DNA from: Bacteroidota bacterium
GTDB taxonomy: Bacteria; Bacteroidota; Bacteroidia; Chitinophagales; Chitinophagaceae
Assembly: GCA_018267615.1 (NCBI GenBank)
Contig: JAFDYD010000055.1
Span: 1-64,000, forward strand
Reading direction: 5' to 3'
DNA length: 64,000 bases
Of the stretch, positions 1 through 8,758 are shown in pieces; the stretch's first letter is position 1; the number at the start of each line of letters is the position of its first letter. Below the pieces are notes generated by a model that worked only from the letters and a program-made list of their open reading frames with translations, made no database searches and was not told where the DNA came from. Made by a program: the position numbers and the translations under genes.

Positions 1-56
1 GCCTATGTGGTGAAAAAAAAATTACCACATAGGCACAGTAGGCACATAGTGGCTAT
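1..56. repeat. R1 palindromic intergenic repeat, partial
   Basis: The window opens inside a palindrome: CCTATGTGGT, an A-rich loop, then ACCACATAGG continuing into CACAGTAGGCACATAG. The same unit recurs near 32168, 36815, 37203 and 63760. The left part is cut by the window edge. It sits just upstream of an oxidoreductase gene and has no coding potential. Confidence 0.8.
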
Positions 57-99
57 CGAATCAACATCAGCTGCGAAATCTGTTTAAAAAAAATAAGCG

Positions 100-1095
100 A
101 TGAAAGAAATACAATGGGGAATGATTGGCTGCGGAAATGTTACTGAAAAAAAAGCTGGTGCACCCGCCATCAATAAAGTGGCTCATTCAAAACTGATCGC
201 TGTGATGGCGAGAAATGCAGACAAAGCAAAAGACTATGCGCAACGTCACGATGTGCCGAGATGGTACGACAATGTTGATGATCTAATAAATGATGCGGAA
301 GTGAACGCAATTTATATCGCAACACCACCGGACGTTCATTTGGAATATGCGAGGAAGTCAATGTATGCAGGCAAGCCAGTGTATGTAGAAAAACCGATGT
401 CAAGAAATTTCGCAGAATGTGAAGAGATGAACAGGATAAGTAGAGAAACCGGACTGCCTCTTTTTGTAGCTTATTATCGCAGAACACTACCTTATTTTTT
501 AAAACTGAAAGAGCTGATCGATCAGAAAATTGTGGGTGATATAAGATTAATCAACATCACTTTACACTGGCAGCCTTATGATGAAGAAACAGGAGAAAAT
601 CCAAAACCACGCTGGCGCGTGTTTCCGGAGATTTCCGGTGGTGGTCATTTTCATGATCTTGCTTCTCATCAGTTTGATTTTTTAGAATTTGCTTTTGGAC
701 AAATAAAATTTGCGAGAGGCATCTCGAGGAACCAGGCAGGATTATATAAAGCAGATGACATTGTCGTTGCCAATTTTGAATTTGAATCCGGCATACTCGG
801 TACTGGAAGTTGGTGCTACACCGTTAACAAAGAACAACGCATTGACCAGGCGCAGATTATTGGTTCAAAAGGAAAAATCACTTTTTCGTTTTTCGAAAGC
901 GGTATTATTAAAGTTGAAACAGCTTCAGGCGCCGAAGAATATAATATACCTTACCCGATGCATGTGCATCAGCCTTTGCTCGAGACAATTGTCAAACAAT
1001 TGAGAGGCGAAGGCAAATGCCCGAGCACCGGAGAAACCGGTGCAAGAGCGAATTTTATTATGGATGCAATTACAGCCCCACACAATTTCGTGTGA
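100..1095 (+). CDS. Gfo/Idh/MocA family NAD(P)-dependent oxidoreductase (cytosolic)
   Basis: 331 aa, the usual family length. The N-terminal Rossmann fold has a GCGNVT dinucleotide-binding loop at residues 10-15. The family EKP motif with the catalytic lysine is at 97-99. A GGGHFHDLASHQFDFL segment at about 180-195 carries the conserved His/Asp of the substrate domain. There is no signal peptide, so it acts in the cytosol, probably oxidising a sugar, inositol or amino-sugar derivative; the substrate cannot be read from the sequence. The ATG at 100 follows an AT-rich leader with no Shine-Dalgarno, which is normal for Bacteroidota. It converges on the DUF1080 gene 30 bp downstream. A second, Tat-exported member of the same superfamily lies at 5333-6784 and is not a close copy. 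Confidence 0.9.
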   Translation: MKEIQWGMIGCGNVTEKKAGAPAINKVAHSKLIAVMARNADKAKDYAQRHDVPRWYDNVDDLINDAEVNAIYIATPPDVHLEYARKSMYAGKPVYVEKPMSRNFAECEEMNRISRETGLPLFVAYYRRTLPYFLKLKELIDQKIVGDIRLINITLHWQPYDEETGENPKPRWRVFPEISGGGHFHDLASHQFDFLEFAFGQIKFARGISRNQAGLYKADDIVVANFEFESGILGTGSWCYTVNKEQRIDQAQIIGSKGKITFSFFESGIIKVETASGAEEYNIPYPMHVHQPLLETIVKQLRGEGKCPSTGETGARANFIMDAITAPHNFV

Positions 1096-1125
1096 CCATG
1101 CACGATATAATCCGCCTGTTTTGTA

Positions 1126-1767
1126 TTAAGGTAATGGCTTCACCATAATATTTTTGAAATAAACGATACTTCCGGGATCGTGCCCTTGCAATGCAAATGT
1201 GCCATGTGATATATAGCGGAAGGCATGAGAAGCCGTATCACGCAAAGGATGTTCGGGTTCTGTATAATCCACAACAACTGTGTTGTTGATTTTAACAATC
1301 ACTCTTTTGTCTTGCACTTTAATATATTCGGTGAACCATTCATAATCGTTCACATAACGTTCTTTTACATCTACCACATCATAGAGGCTTCCTGTTCTGA
1401 CATCATCAGAATGCGAATTGTTCACTTGTACTTCATATCCATGATCTGGCCAGCCTCCTTCCTGGTATTGCGTATGAAAATAAATACCCGAATTGGCGTG
1501 AGGCATCGTTTTCACTTCTGCTTTAAATTCAAAGTTCTTAAAATTATGTTGAAGAGCGTCGCCGTCATAGTAAAGATGAGCCGTGTTTCCATGCACGATG
1601 ATCATGCCACTATCAACATGAAAAGTAGCGGCATTTTTTCCGACCTTCCAACCTGCGAGGGATTTGCCGTCGAATAAAGAAATCCATCCATCTTCATTTG
1701 TATTTATCACTGTTGAAAACGCCATTAGGCTAAAACATACAATACAGAAGAAAAATAGTTTTTTCAT
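1126..1767 (-). CDS. exported DUF1080 (3-keto-disaccharide hydrolase-type) protein
   Basis: About 213 aa from the preferred start, which begins with the signal peptide MKKLFFFCIVCFSLMAFS. An upstream in-frame ATG at 1791 would add eight residues. The mature part begins with GWISLFDGKSLAGWK, the hallmark opening of DUF1080, a concanavalin-like beta-sandwich. The NSGIYFHTQY and GYEVQVNN segments also fit the family. Family members are extracytoplasmic and some have been linked to hydrolysis of 3-keto-glycosides made by Gfo/Idh/MocA-type dehydrogenases. That fits the oxidoreductases on both sides, but the reaction here is inference. Its stop converges with the upstream oxidoreductase. The promoter must lie in the AT-rich gap shared with the divergent aldolase at 2019. 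Confidence 0.88.
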   Translation of the reverse strand: MKKLFFFCIVCFSLMAFSTVINTNEDGWISLFDGKSLAGWKVGKNAATFHVDSGMIIVHGNTAHLYYDGDALQHNFKNFEFKAEVKTMPHANSGIYFHTQYQEGGWPDHGYEVQVNNSHSDDVRTGSLYDVVDVKERYVNDYEWFTEYIKVQDKRVIVKINNTVVVDYTEPEHPLRDTASHAFRYISHGTFALQGHDPGSIVYFKNIMVKPLP

Positions 1768-2018
1768 CTTTTTTAAATTAAAGTAATTCAATATTAAATG
1801 ACATTCTTCAGTTTCTGAATTATTTTATGATACCATATCAATCGTTGTGGCTACAAAATGCGGAAACCAAATGTAACAGTTTTTTCATTAGTTATTTATG
1901 ATTTTAATATTTAGTAGTGCGTCAGCTTGATTTATATTCATTCTAAAAATAAATTAAAACTGTAAGTTGAAATTATAACGTAATAACAAATTAAATTTAG
2001 CAATCAAAAAAATAAAAG

Positions 2019-2840
2019 ATGAGCGCAACAAAAAATACTTTGCTGGAAAAATTGCAGCAGGGCAAGAGAGTTTATGGCACTTGTGTTACCTCTACCGGTC
2101 CCATGTGGCCAGGCGCAATAAAAAATGCAGGTCTTGATTTTGTGTTTATTGATACGGAGCATATCCCGCTTGACCGTAATGAACTTGCTTTGTTATGCCA
2201 ATTGTATAAAGCGAATGGCATTGTTCCTATTGTGCGCATTCCATCACCTGATGCTTATCGTGCTTGTCAGGCGATTGATGGAGGTGCTGCAGGGATTGTG
2301 ATTCCTTATATAGAATCGCGTGCGCAGGTTGTGGACCTCGTTGGCGCCGTAAAATACAGACCGCTTAAAGGTGAATTATTAAATGCTTATCTCGACGGCT
2401 CTAAAACAATGTCCGCAGAGCTCAAAGAATATATCAATGCTTTTAATAGCGATAATATATGCATTGCTAATATTGAAAGTGTTCCGGCGGTTGATCGATT
2501 AGATGAAATTCTTTCAGTGCCCGGACTTGATGGAGTTTTCATCGGACCGCATGATCTTTCTGTAAGCCTTGGCGTGCCTGAACAATATGACCATCCCGTT
2601 TTTGAAAAGGCAGTAAAAAAAGTTATTCATACCACCCGATCAAAAGGTCTGCATATTGGTATCCATTTTTCTTTGGAGCCAGAGCGCCAGGTAAAATGGA
2701 TAAATGAAGGAGCCAATATTGTTGTTCATAGTTTTGACATTGCACTTTTTGCGCAGCGCTTAAAACATGACATGCATATTATAAAAACAGCGGTCGGAGA
2801 TAATGTGCGCAAAGATGCCGACAACAAACTGGTAGTTTAA
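2019..2840 (+). CDS. HpcH/HpaI family aldolase (2-keto-3-deoxy acid aldolase type)
   Basis: 273 aa. Class II metal-dependent aldolase of the HpcH/HpaI/citrate-lyase beta family, (beta/alpha)8 barrel. Visible family features are IDTEH at 44-48, RIP at 73-75 with the substrate-binding arginine, IES with metal-ligand E153, and GPHDLS with metal-ligand D179. Such enzymes cleave 2-keto-3-deoxy sugar acids, for example KDR-type or HKHD-type substrates, to pyruvate and an aldehyde. The uronic-acid-type hydrolase immediately downstream on the other strand is consistent with sugar-acid catabolism, but the exact substrate is unknown. It has no signal peptide, so it is cytosolic. It is transcribed divergently from the DUF1080 gene and ends 13 bp before the convergent glycoside hydrolase. 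A short palindrome (TTGGTT/AACCAA, 2849-2872) spans the convergent ends. Confidence 0.9.
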   Translation: MSATKNTLLEKLQQGKRVYGTCVTSTGPMWPGAIKNAGLDFVFIDTEHIPLDRNELALLCQLYKANGIVPIVRIPSPDAYRACQAIDGGAAGIVIPYIESRAQVVDLVGAVKYRPLKGELLNAYLDGSKTMSAELKEYINAFNSDNICIANIESVPAVDRLDEILSVPGLDGVFIGPHDLSVSLGVPEQYDHPVFEKAVKKVIHTTRSKGLHIGIHFSLEPERQVKWINEGANIVVHSFDIALFAQRLKHDMHIIKTAVGDNVRKDADNKLVV

Positions 2841-2853
2841 AATAAGTATTGGT

Positions 2854-5259
2854 TTATTTTTTGATTAACCAAACTTCGGTTACACGTGACTGTTGCCTCC
2901 AGTTAATATTGTCTTCATTGATATCATCAAATGTTATGTATATCCTGCCGTTTTTTATCAGCTCAACCGGCACAGGAAATTCTTTTATTTCTCCGATGCC
3001 TTTTCCGTACAGCGTATGCGCAACCCGTTGTCCATTTATTTTTAAAAAGCATTCTCCATATCCCGTAACTCTCACAATGTAGTTGGCATTAGAGTCGATG
3101 CCATTATACTCCAACGCTACCGGCCAACGGAGATTACACATAAATGAATGACGCTGGCGGCTGAACCCGTCATTCCACCAATCGAAACTTGGATTGTCTG
3201 ATTTACGCATCAACGGATCTGTGATCCATGATTCACCTCTTACGACATGCGGAGATTTAGATACGTTTCCAATATCATCATAATAACTTCCGGTACCGGG
3301 ATGTTCCCAGTTGGCGATTTCTTTTAATGCGGCCAATTGTTCAATGGCAGGCAGTTTTTTAATTGCGGCAAATCTATCTTCTATCCACCATCGGTTGTTG
3401 AGTGGATAGTCAAGAAAATCCAATACAGCACCTCGCTCTTCTCCGGATGCCTTATATTTTTTGACACTTGTCTGCAAGCCTATTGAATGAAACAATTCAT
3501 CACACAAAAAAATGATTTTATTTCTGAGCGTTGTGTCAATCTGATTAGCCGATGCTTCTTCAAGAATATGCTGCGCCTTGTTCATCGCTTCGTCTGCGCC
3601 AATAGTTGCAGCATCGCGCAGTATATTATTTGCTTTTTCTTCAAGCCCGGCTTCATATATGCCGCGTTTTCTCGCATATGCATCATAGTTAGCACGTAAC
3701 AAATACATCTGCCATCGCCAGTTAGTTGTAAGTGAACGATATTTTTCTTCCATCTGTTGCCAGAACACTAAAGTGCTTTGAATACTGCCATTGGTAATAG
3801 CAGACCCCTGCCAACTCGCTTCTAATGCGAGAATGCCATCAGCCGCATCTTGCTTAACCGGAGAGCTAAAGAAAAAATTAGCATATTCCAATAATATATC
3901 TCGTACAGAAATATCATTATCCCATGACAAGCGAGTCCAAACTATTTTGTTTACATCATCATGTACCCCATCTGAATAGGAAATAAATCCATCCATGTAC
4001 GGCGATAAAAAATGATAGAGAGCAGAATAATGCATTGGGCGCGGGTTAACACTTTCGCGCCCTAAAGTAAAATTGAAAAATGGATCCCACCAGGGAACAG
4101 GAAAGTCGCAGCGCACATTATGCGTGAGGTCGGGATAATAACGTAATTTATATTCAGGTGGAAGTGCAGCTCTTGTTTCTTCAACAGGAGGGCTTGATGG
4201 ACCTGTTACCAAACCTCCCAACCATACAGGTTTTTGTTCCTGCACATAATGATATACAGTTTGATTTTGTGCGGGCTTGTATCCTTGCAACGAGAGCCAT
4301 ACAGTAGCTTTCGGATGGTATTTTTTTAAAATCTCTGCCATGTCTTTCAACAATGGCAAAACTGTTTCAGGTGTATTATCACCGGGATCGCCTCCAGGGA
4401 AAAAGATGGCATTCAATCGGACAGACATTCTGCAAATCTTATCGATCCGCTGCAGGTAGTGATTTCGTTTAACCGTATCCGTTAAATCAAATTGAGCCGG
4501 TACCCATATCCAGTAATCAAGATCATAACGATTACAGATGGCGCTGATATTTGCATTCATTTCATCGGGCAACATCTTGAAATGCGGGCTTTTTTCTTCT
4601 TCAAAAATGGGAATGCTTTCAATACTGTTTGTGCCGAATATCACCAGCTCACGAATGTATTGCTCATATTGTGCCGTTGTCCATGCATCGTAGGAGTTGG
4701 CTGTATTTCGATAACCCAACTGATGCCCGCGCATCGCTTTGTCCGGCGATGATGAAACGGGAAGATTTTCCTCTACGCCAACAGCACCGGCTTTATAAAT
4801 AAAATTTCTCAGCAAATAACCGGCGCCAAATAAAATGCCGCGGGCATCATATCCTTCCACTACAATAATAGTGCGCTTGCCTTCTTGCTGATCAATAATT
4901 CTAAAGGATTCCGGCTTGAGTATTAATGCGGGTTCACTTTGTAGCGGAAATTCTTTACGAATAGGTTCAGATACCTGTCGCAGCAAAATAATATTTCCTG
5001 CTGCGGGCCAATTATCGGAAACGGAAATTTGCAACCCGGTTCTTTTTTTAATTTCTTCCGCAAGCATTACCGACGCAGCATTTTCTGCGTTGCTTAATCT
5101 TCCGCTGCCGGTTACAATATGAAGATTTTGCAAGTAAACCGTTTGCGCAACGGAAGGCATGCGAAAAAAAATGATACCTAATATCAAAAGTATTTTTATA
5201 AATCGTGTCGACACTTTCTCAAATGCAAAAACGGCAGTATGACTTTTTTTTGTTTGCAT
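2854..5259 (-). CDS. secreted alpha-glucuronidase-like glycoside hydrolase
   Basis: 801 aa. The N-terminus has a long signal-like segment ending VAQ at about residue 39. Residues about 45-165 resemble the alpha-glucuronidase N-terminal (GH67N/GH20b-like) domain, with the AEEIKKRTG and GILFGAGYLLR segments. A TIM-barrel-like middle starts near AMRGHQLGYRNTANSYDAW and contains FFPGGDPGD, followed by a helical region. The last 100 residues look like a beta-sandwich (YIVRVTGYGECFLKINGQR). The family assignment is by overall resemblance. I did not pin catalytic acids and the substrate (glucuronic or galacturonic acid side chains) is inferred. It lies 73 bp downstream of an exported oxidoreductase on the same strand, with a terminator-like hairpin in the gap, so it probably has its own promoter or receives only readthrough. 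Confidence 0.72.
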   Translation of the reverse strand: MQTKKSHTAVFAFEKVSTRFIKILLILGIIFFRMPSVAQTVYLQNLHIVTGSGRLSNAENAASVMLAEEIKKRTGLQISVSDNWPAAGNIILLRQVSEPIRKEFPLQSEPALILKPESFRIIDQQEGKRTIIVVEGYDARGILFGAGYLLRNFIYKAGAVGVEENLPVSSSPDKAMRGHQLGYRNTANSYDAWTTAQYEQYIRELVIFGTNSIESIPIFEEEKSPHFKMLPDEMNANISAICNRYDLDYWIWVPAQFDLTDTVKRNHYLQRIDKICRMSVRLNAIFFPGGDPGDNTPETVLPLLKDMAEILKKYHPKATVWLSLQGYKPAQNQTVYHYVQEQKPVWLGGLVTGPSSPPVEETRAALPPEYKLRYYPDLTHNVRCDFPVPWWDPFFNFTLGRESVNPRPMHYSALYHFLSPYMDGFISYSDGVHDDVNKIVWTRLSWDNDISVRDILLEYANFFFSSPVKQDAADGILALEASWQGSAITNGSIQSTLVFWQQMEEKYRSLTTNWRWQMYLLRANYDAYARKRGIYEAGLEEKANNILRDAATIGADEAMNKAQHILEEASANQIDTTLRNKIIFLCDELFHSIGLQTSVKKYKASGEERGAVLDFLDYPLNNRWWIEDRFAAIKKLPAIEQLAALKEIANWEHPGTGSYYDDIGNVSKSPHVVRGESWITDPLMRKSDNPSFDWWNDGFSRQRHSFMCNLRWPVALEYNGIDSNANYIVRVTGYGECFLKINGQRVAHTLYGKGIGEIKEFPVPVELIKNGRIYITFDDINEDNINWRQQSRVTEVWLIKK

Positions 5260-5274
5260 TACGACCCCTTTAGA

Positions 5275-5316
5275 ATTTTTAAAACCCCGTTCAATAGAAT
5301 GAATTAAAGAACGGGG
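5275..5316 (-). terminator. intrinsic terminator after the exported oxidoreductase
   Basis: Perfect 8-bp stem CCCCGTTC (5285-5292) and GAACGGGG (5309-5316). Read on the minus strand, it is followed by a TTTTAAAAATT tract. It sits directly downstream of the 5333-6784 gene, so it should end that transcript before the hydrolase. Confidence 0.7.
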
Positions 5317-5332
5317 CGAATTGCCATAAATT

Positions 5333-6784
5333 TTAAGACATCAAACCTGATGGCAGATTCCATCCGGCTCTATAATCTCTTTTTACAAATTGATTGGCTT
5401 CGTCAAAATTTGTGATCTTCATTTCCTTGGCATTCCAGACTAATTTCTTTCTCCCCAGGTAATCGTCATCAGAATCTTTTTTCTTATTGGCATTTTCCAG
5501 TCCCCAGCTTCTGATTGCGAGATTGCCTATTAAAATACTTTCTGTAAATGGCCCTGCATATTCAAAAGGTGAGCTGGTCGTTGCATTGCCATAACCTGCA
5601 ATGCAAGCGTTTACCCATTGCAGATAGTGCCCTTCCGGAACTCTCGCAATTGTTTTCGCGGGCATCGTAATTTCAGACATTAATTTTGATGGCAATAATC
5701 TTGGCCGCTCACCATAACAATCAACCATTAATTTTCCCTTGGTTCCTATGAACAAACATCCGCCATCATCTCCTCCAAATTGTTCTCCGGGCAATAATTC
5801 ATCAGGAAGATTGGGTAACAGTCCTCCATCGTACCATGAAACTTTTATTTCACCTTTTCCATCTTTGCGTGGATACTTCAAATGTATCATGGATGCAGAA
5901 GGATAGCCATCGGGATATTTTGCTTCTTTGCCATCGGTGAGCCATGTAGTTGGTATGCTGCATTCAACTTCAGTTGGAAAATCAATTGGCAATAATCTGA
6001 ATACGGGGTCCATCATATGACAAGCCATATCGCCCAACGCGCCGGTACCAAATGAATTCCATCCTCTCCAACTCCAGGGGTGATATGCTGGATTATATTC
6101 AATGTATTTTGCAGGACCAATCCAAAGATTCCAATCCAATTCTTTGGGCACGGCAAATTTTCCGGAAGGTGTTGGCAAACCCTGTGGCCATATCGGTCTG
6201 TTGGTCCACACTTGTACGGTATGAACATCGCCGATCATCCCGGCATCATGCATTTCTTTTGCTTGCCGGACGCCATCACTTGATCCGCCCTGGTTGCCCA
6301 TTTGCGTAATCACCTTGTATTTTTTTGCTGCGATTGCCATCAGTCTTGCTTCATAAATATCATGCGTAAGTGGCTTCTGACAATAAACATGTTTGCCAAG
6401 CGACATCGCCGTAAGTGCTGCAATCGCATGAATATTATCCGGTGTGGAAACAGAGCATGCATCGATATTCTTATGCTCTTTGTCAAGCATCTCTCTGAAA
6501 TCCTTATAAAATTTTGCTTTTGGAAAACGTTCTTTCGATTTTGCGGCGCGATTATCATCTACATCACATAGTGCAACCACATTTACTTTAGGACTCTGCG
6601 AAAAATTCCTCAGATCATCTTCTCCTTTGCCACCCGCGCCAATTCCGGCAATATTTAATTTATCGCTTGGAGGAATAAAACCGCGGCCTAAAACATGTCG
6701 CGGTATGATCACGATACCACCCGCTGCCAAAGAAGCATTCTTTACAAAATTTCTTCTTGAGATATTCTTTTTTTTGTCTGACAT
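5333..6784 (-). CDS. Tat-exported Gfo/Idh/MocA family oxidoreductase
   Basis: 483 aa. A twin-arginine signal (NISRRNFVKNASLAAGG) opens the protein, so it is folded with its cofactor in the cytosol and exported. The Rossmann loop GIGAGGKG is at 47-54. The EKP motif appears as CQKPLTH, with QKP at 136-138, retaining the lysine. The NRPIWPQG segment is typical of the long Bacteroidota/Planctomycetes subgroup. Related secreted enzymes act on glycosides or sugars in the periplasm, with tightly bound NAD. Substrate here is unknown. It is followed by a terminator (5275-5316). Upstream is a 241-bp gap holding repeat R2a, which separates it from the lyase at 7026. Confidence 0.88.
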   Translation of the reverse strand: MSDKKKNISRRNFVKNASLAAGGIVIIPRHVLGRGFIPPSDKLNIAGIGAGGKGEDDLRNFSQSPKVNVVALCDVDDNRAAKSKERFPKAKFYKDFREMLDKEHKNIDACSVSTPDNIHAIAALTAMSLGKHVYCQKPLTHDIYEARLMAIAAKKYKVITQMGNQGGSSDGVRQAKEMHDAGMIGDVHTVQVWTNRPIWPQGLPTPSGKFAVPKELDWNLWIGPAKYIEYNPAYHPWSWRGWNSFGTGALGDMACHMMDPVFRLLPIDFPTEVECSIPTTWLTDGKEAKYPDGYPSASMIHLKYPRKDGKGEIKVSWYDGGLLPNLPDELLPGEQFGGDDGGCLFIGTKGKLMVDCYGERPRLLPSKLMSEITMPAKTIARVPEGHYLQWVNACIAGYGNATTSSPFEYAGPFTESILIGNLAIRSWGLENANKKKDSDDDYLGRKKLVWNAKEMKITNFDEANQFVKRDYRAGWNLPSGLMS

Positions 6785-6855
6785 AAATAATTGTTTTTAG
6801 GATTTATTGTTGACTTTATTTTTTAAACATTTAATGAATCGTCATCGTAAAATCT

Positions 6856-7010
6856 GGTAACGACATATTTTGAAATTTCTATGTGTAACTATGTGCCTGC
6901 TCTGGTGACAAACTTCGAATATATTTGATCCCTCACCCCAATTCCTCTCTTTTAGGAGAGGGATTGGGGTGAGGGCTGGCTCGTAATAATTTTCAAAATG
7001 AGTCACTACC
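6856..7010. repeat. R2 repeat element with long GC-rich hairpin (copy a)
   Basis: The element has outer ends related to GGTAGTGACTCATTTTGAAA and its reverse complement (right end TTTCAAAATGAGTCACTACC at 6991-7010). Its core is a long hairpin at 6930-6975, with arms beginning CCCTCACCCC and ending GGGGTGAGGG. The same element is at 37997-38154. Part of its left arm (ATTTCTATGTG, ACTATGTGCCT) is shared with repeat R1. No ORF. It occupies most of the 241-bp gap between the two genes. Confidence 0.82.
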
Positions 7011-7025
7011 TAAAATCGGGTAGCG

Positions 7026-8114
7026 TTAAACATGTGTTGGCTCAATGCCAATTCTCTTGCACCATTCAAGCAAAACTGCATAAGTTTCGTCTAATATTTT
7101 TTTCTCCTTGTCAGTTAAAGGATTGGCATTTACCCGGCTGATTACCTCGATAGGCAACCCTCTTTTATGCAGAAAATATTTTGCGCTCAATGGATAATTA
7201 TTTCCAATGATATCTTCTGTTTTTGTCAACTGAGACTGTATATATTTCACGTCTTCCTGTTTGTTTGTATCAGTAGCGTTGTTGCACATCCACGCTACTA
7301 TTTCGGGATAGAAATTGCCGCATATTGCGGACATGCCCTTTGCTCCTGCCTGTAAGGAGTACATTGCGTTGGCGATGCATGCATCATAAAATTCAAGCCT
7401 GGTATTTTTTGCCATTTCAATTTTCGCTTTCACTTTATCAAAATCAATCGTAGTGTCTTTATGATATATCATTCGACCAGTGCTCAATAAATATTTAAAA
7501 GAATAAGGCGTAAGGATTCTTTTATATGGCGACGGACATTCATAAGTGCCCATGGGAATATTATCTGTGAGTGAAAAGAATTTTTCATAATTCTTTATCA
7601 GTATATCATCGCTTTCATCGGCTTTTGCAAAATGACTTGTGATAGTAATAACAGCATTGACACCGGTGTGATAAATTTTCTTTGCAAACTCCGCTTTCTC
7701 TTCCATCGCATCACCGAATGAACCTGTCGCTACTACCGACACCGCTCCATTCACACGTTTTACAACATGTCTTGTTAGCGCTAATCTTTCATCGGGCGTA
7801 AGACTATACATTTCGCTGCTGGCGCAATTAGCAAAAAAACCTTTTACTCCTGCTGCCAGGTAAAAATCCATCAATCTTGAAACGCCGTCAAAATCAATTT
7901 GCCCGTTTTGCTTGTAAGGAGTGATCATTACCGGCACAAATTTTTTATCGCTGATAAAGCCTTCAGTTATTTGATTGCGGTTCGAAATTTTGTGCTCATC
8001 GATTTTTCCGGCTAATATTTTTGCACTTGCAGCTCCGCCGACAACTGTTCCTAAAACGCTTGTAGCAATCTTCCCAACAAAAGAGCGGCGCGATGATTTA
8101 TTGAATGCTTGCAT
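7026..8114 (-). CDS. Tat-exported dihydrodipicolinate synthase/NanA-family lyase
   Basis: 362 aa, about 50 residues longer than its cytosolic paralogue because of an N-terminal twin-arginine signal (SSRRSFVGK at 7-15, then a hydrophobic stretch). The TIM barrel starts near KKFVPVMITPY. The family tyrosine is Y191 (GTYECPSPYK) and the Schiff-base lysine is K219 (MIYHKDT). The usual GTTGE/STGE substrate loop is replaced by GFFANCASSEM. The family makes or breaks C-C bonds to pyruvate, as in N-acetylneuraminate lyase. An exported member would have to act in the periplasm. It is the last gene before the R2 repeat and lies 31 bp after the exported YhcH-type gene, so it is probably co-transcribed. 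Substrate: sialic acid or another 2-keto acid, by inference. Confidence 0.85.
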   Translation of the reverse strand: MQAFNKSSRRSFVGKIATSVLGTVVGGAASAKILAGKIDEHKISNRNQITEGFISDKKFVPVMITPYKQNGQIDFDGVSRLMDFYLAAGVKGFFANCASSEMYSLTPDERLALTRHVVKRVNGAVSVVATGSFGDAMEEKAEFAKKIYHTGVNAVITITSHFAKADESDDILIKNYEKFFSLTDNIPMGTYECPSPYKRILTPYSFKYLLSTGRMIYHKDTTIDFDKVKAKIEMAKNTRLEFYDACIANAMYSLQAGAKGMSAICGNFYPEIVAWMCNNATDTNKQEDVKYIQSQLTKTEDIIGNNYPLSAKYFLHKRGLPIEVISRVNANPLTDKEKKILDETYAVLLEWCKRIGIEPTHV

Positions 8115-8145
8115 GATTAGTTTATAATTTTGATTAACTATTTTA

Positions 8146-8757
8146 TCAATACCCGGTTGCTATTTTAATCACTATTTTTTTCACGATATCATATCCCTCC
8201 ACTTTAATCGTTGGTCGGTGAGCATCGTTCGGAAAAAATAAAAAAAATGTATCAGGCTCTGTGATATAATATTTTCCTTCTGCGTTGTAATTAATTACAT
8301 CAGGTGAATACGGTTTGACGATCGTTGCTTTTGAAGTATCAGCAACGCCAATCATTTCTTTTCCTTTGATGATGTATTGCAGGTCAACATAATTTTTGTG
8401 CGATTCCCATTTTACATCTTCTTTATCATGTGAGGGAGCTTCAGTAACACTTGCGAAAACCAGATCTCCCATGATGGGATATTTACCGGGCTTCAGCTCC
8501 TGCAAATTCGTGTTTTTCAAAAAAGCGAATGCCGCATCCCATAGCTTTGGATTTCTGTGATACGCAACATAAAACGAATCTCTGTTTACAGATGGATGAA
8601 AACTTAAATTCAATCCATTCGCCCATTCTTTTTTATCGACCCATGCTGTTATCTTATTTTCTGAAACAGCTTTTTGCTGGGCATAGCAGGGGAAATTTAT
8701 TGCCGGGAGAAGGGCGATGGAATAAATAATGGCTGAATATTTCATTGGCATTTTCAA
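8146..8757 (-). CDS. exported YhcH/YjgK/YiaL (NanQ-type) protein
   Basis: 203 aa. A signal peptide (hydrophobic IIYSIALLPAI, cleavage near CYAQ) precedes a single DUF386 cupin-like barrel. Conserved metal/substrate residues are visible in WESHKNYVDLQYII (H120) and FFPNDAHRPTI (H180). E. coli YhcH/NanQ of this family is a sialic acid anomerase of the nan operon and is cytosolic, whereas this copy is exported. The start (8757) lies one base after the stop of the symporter gene, which points to translational coupling. In-frame ATGs at 8751 and 8745 are alternatives. A role in handling a keto-sugar acid together with the adjacent exported lyase is inference. Confidence 0.85.
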   Translation of the reverse strand: MKMPMKYSAIIYSIALLPAINFPCYAQQKAVSENKITAWVDKKEWANGLNLSFHPSVNRDSFYVAYHRNPKLWDAAFAFLKNTNLQELKPGKYPIMGDLVFASVTEAPSHDKEDVKWESHKNYVDLQYIIKGKEMIGVADTSKATIVKPYSPDVINYNAEGKYYITEPDTFFLFFPNDAHRPTIKVEGYDIVKKIVIKIATGY

Positions 8758-8758
8758 T

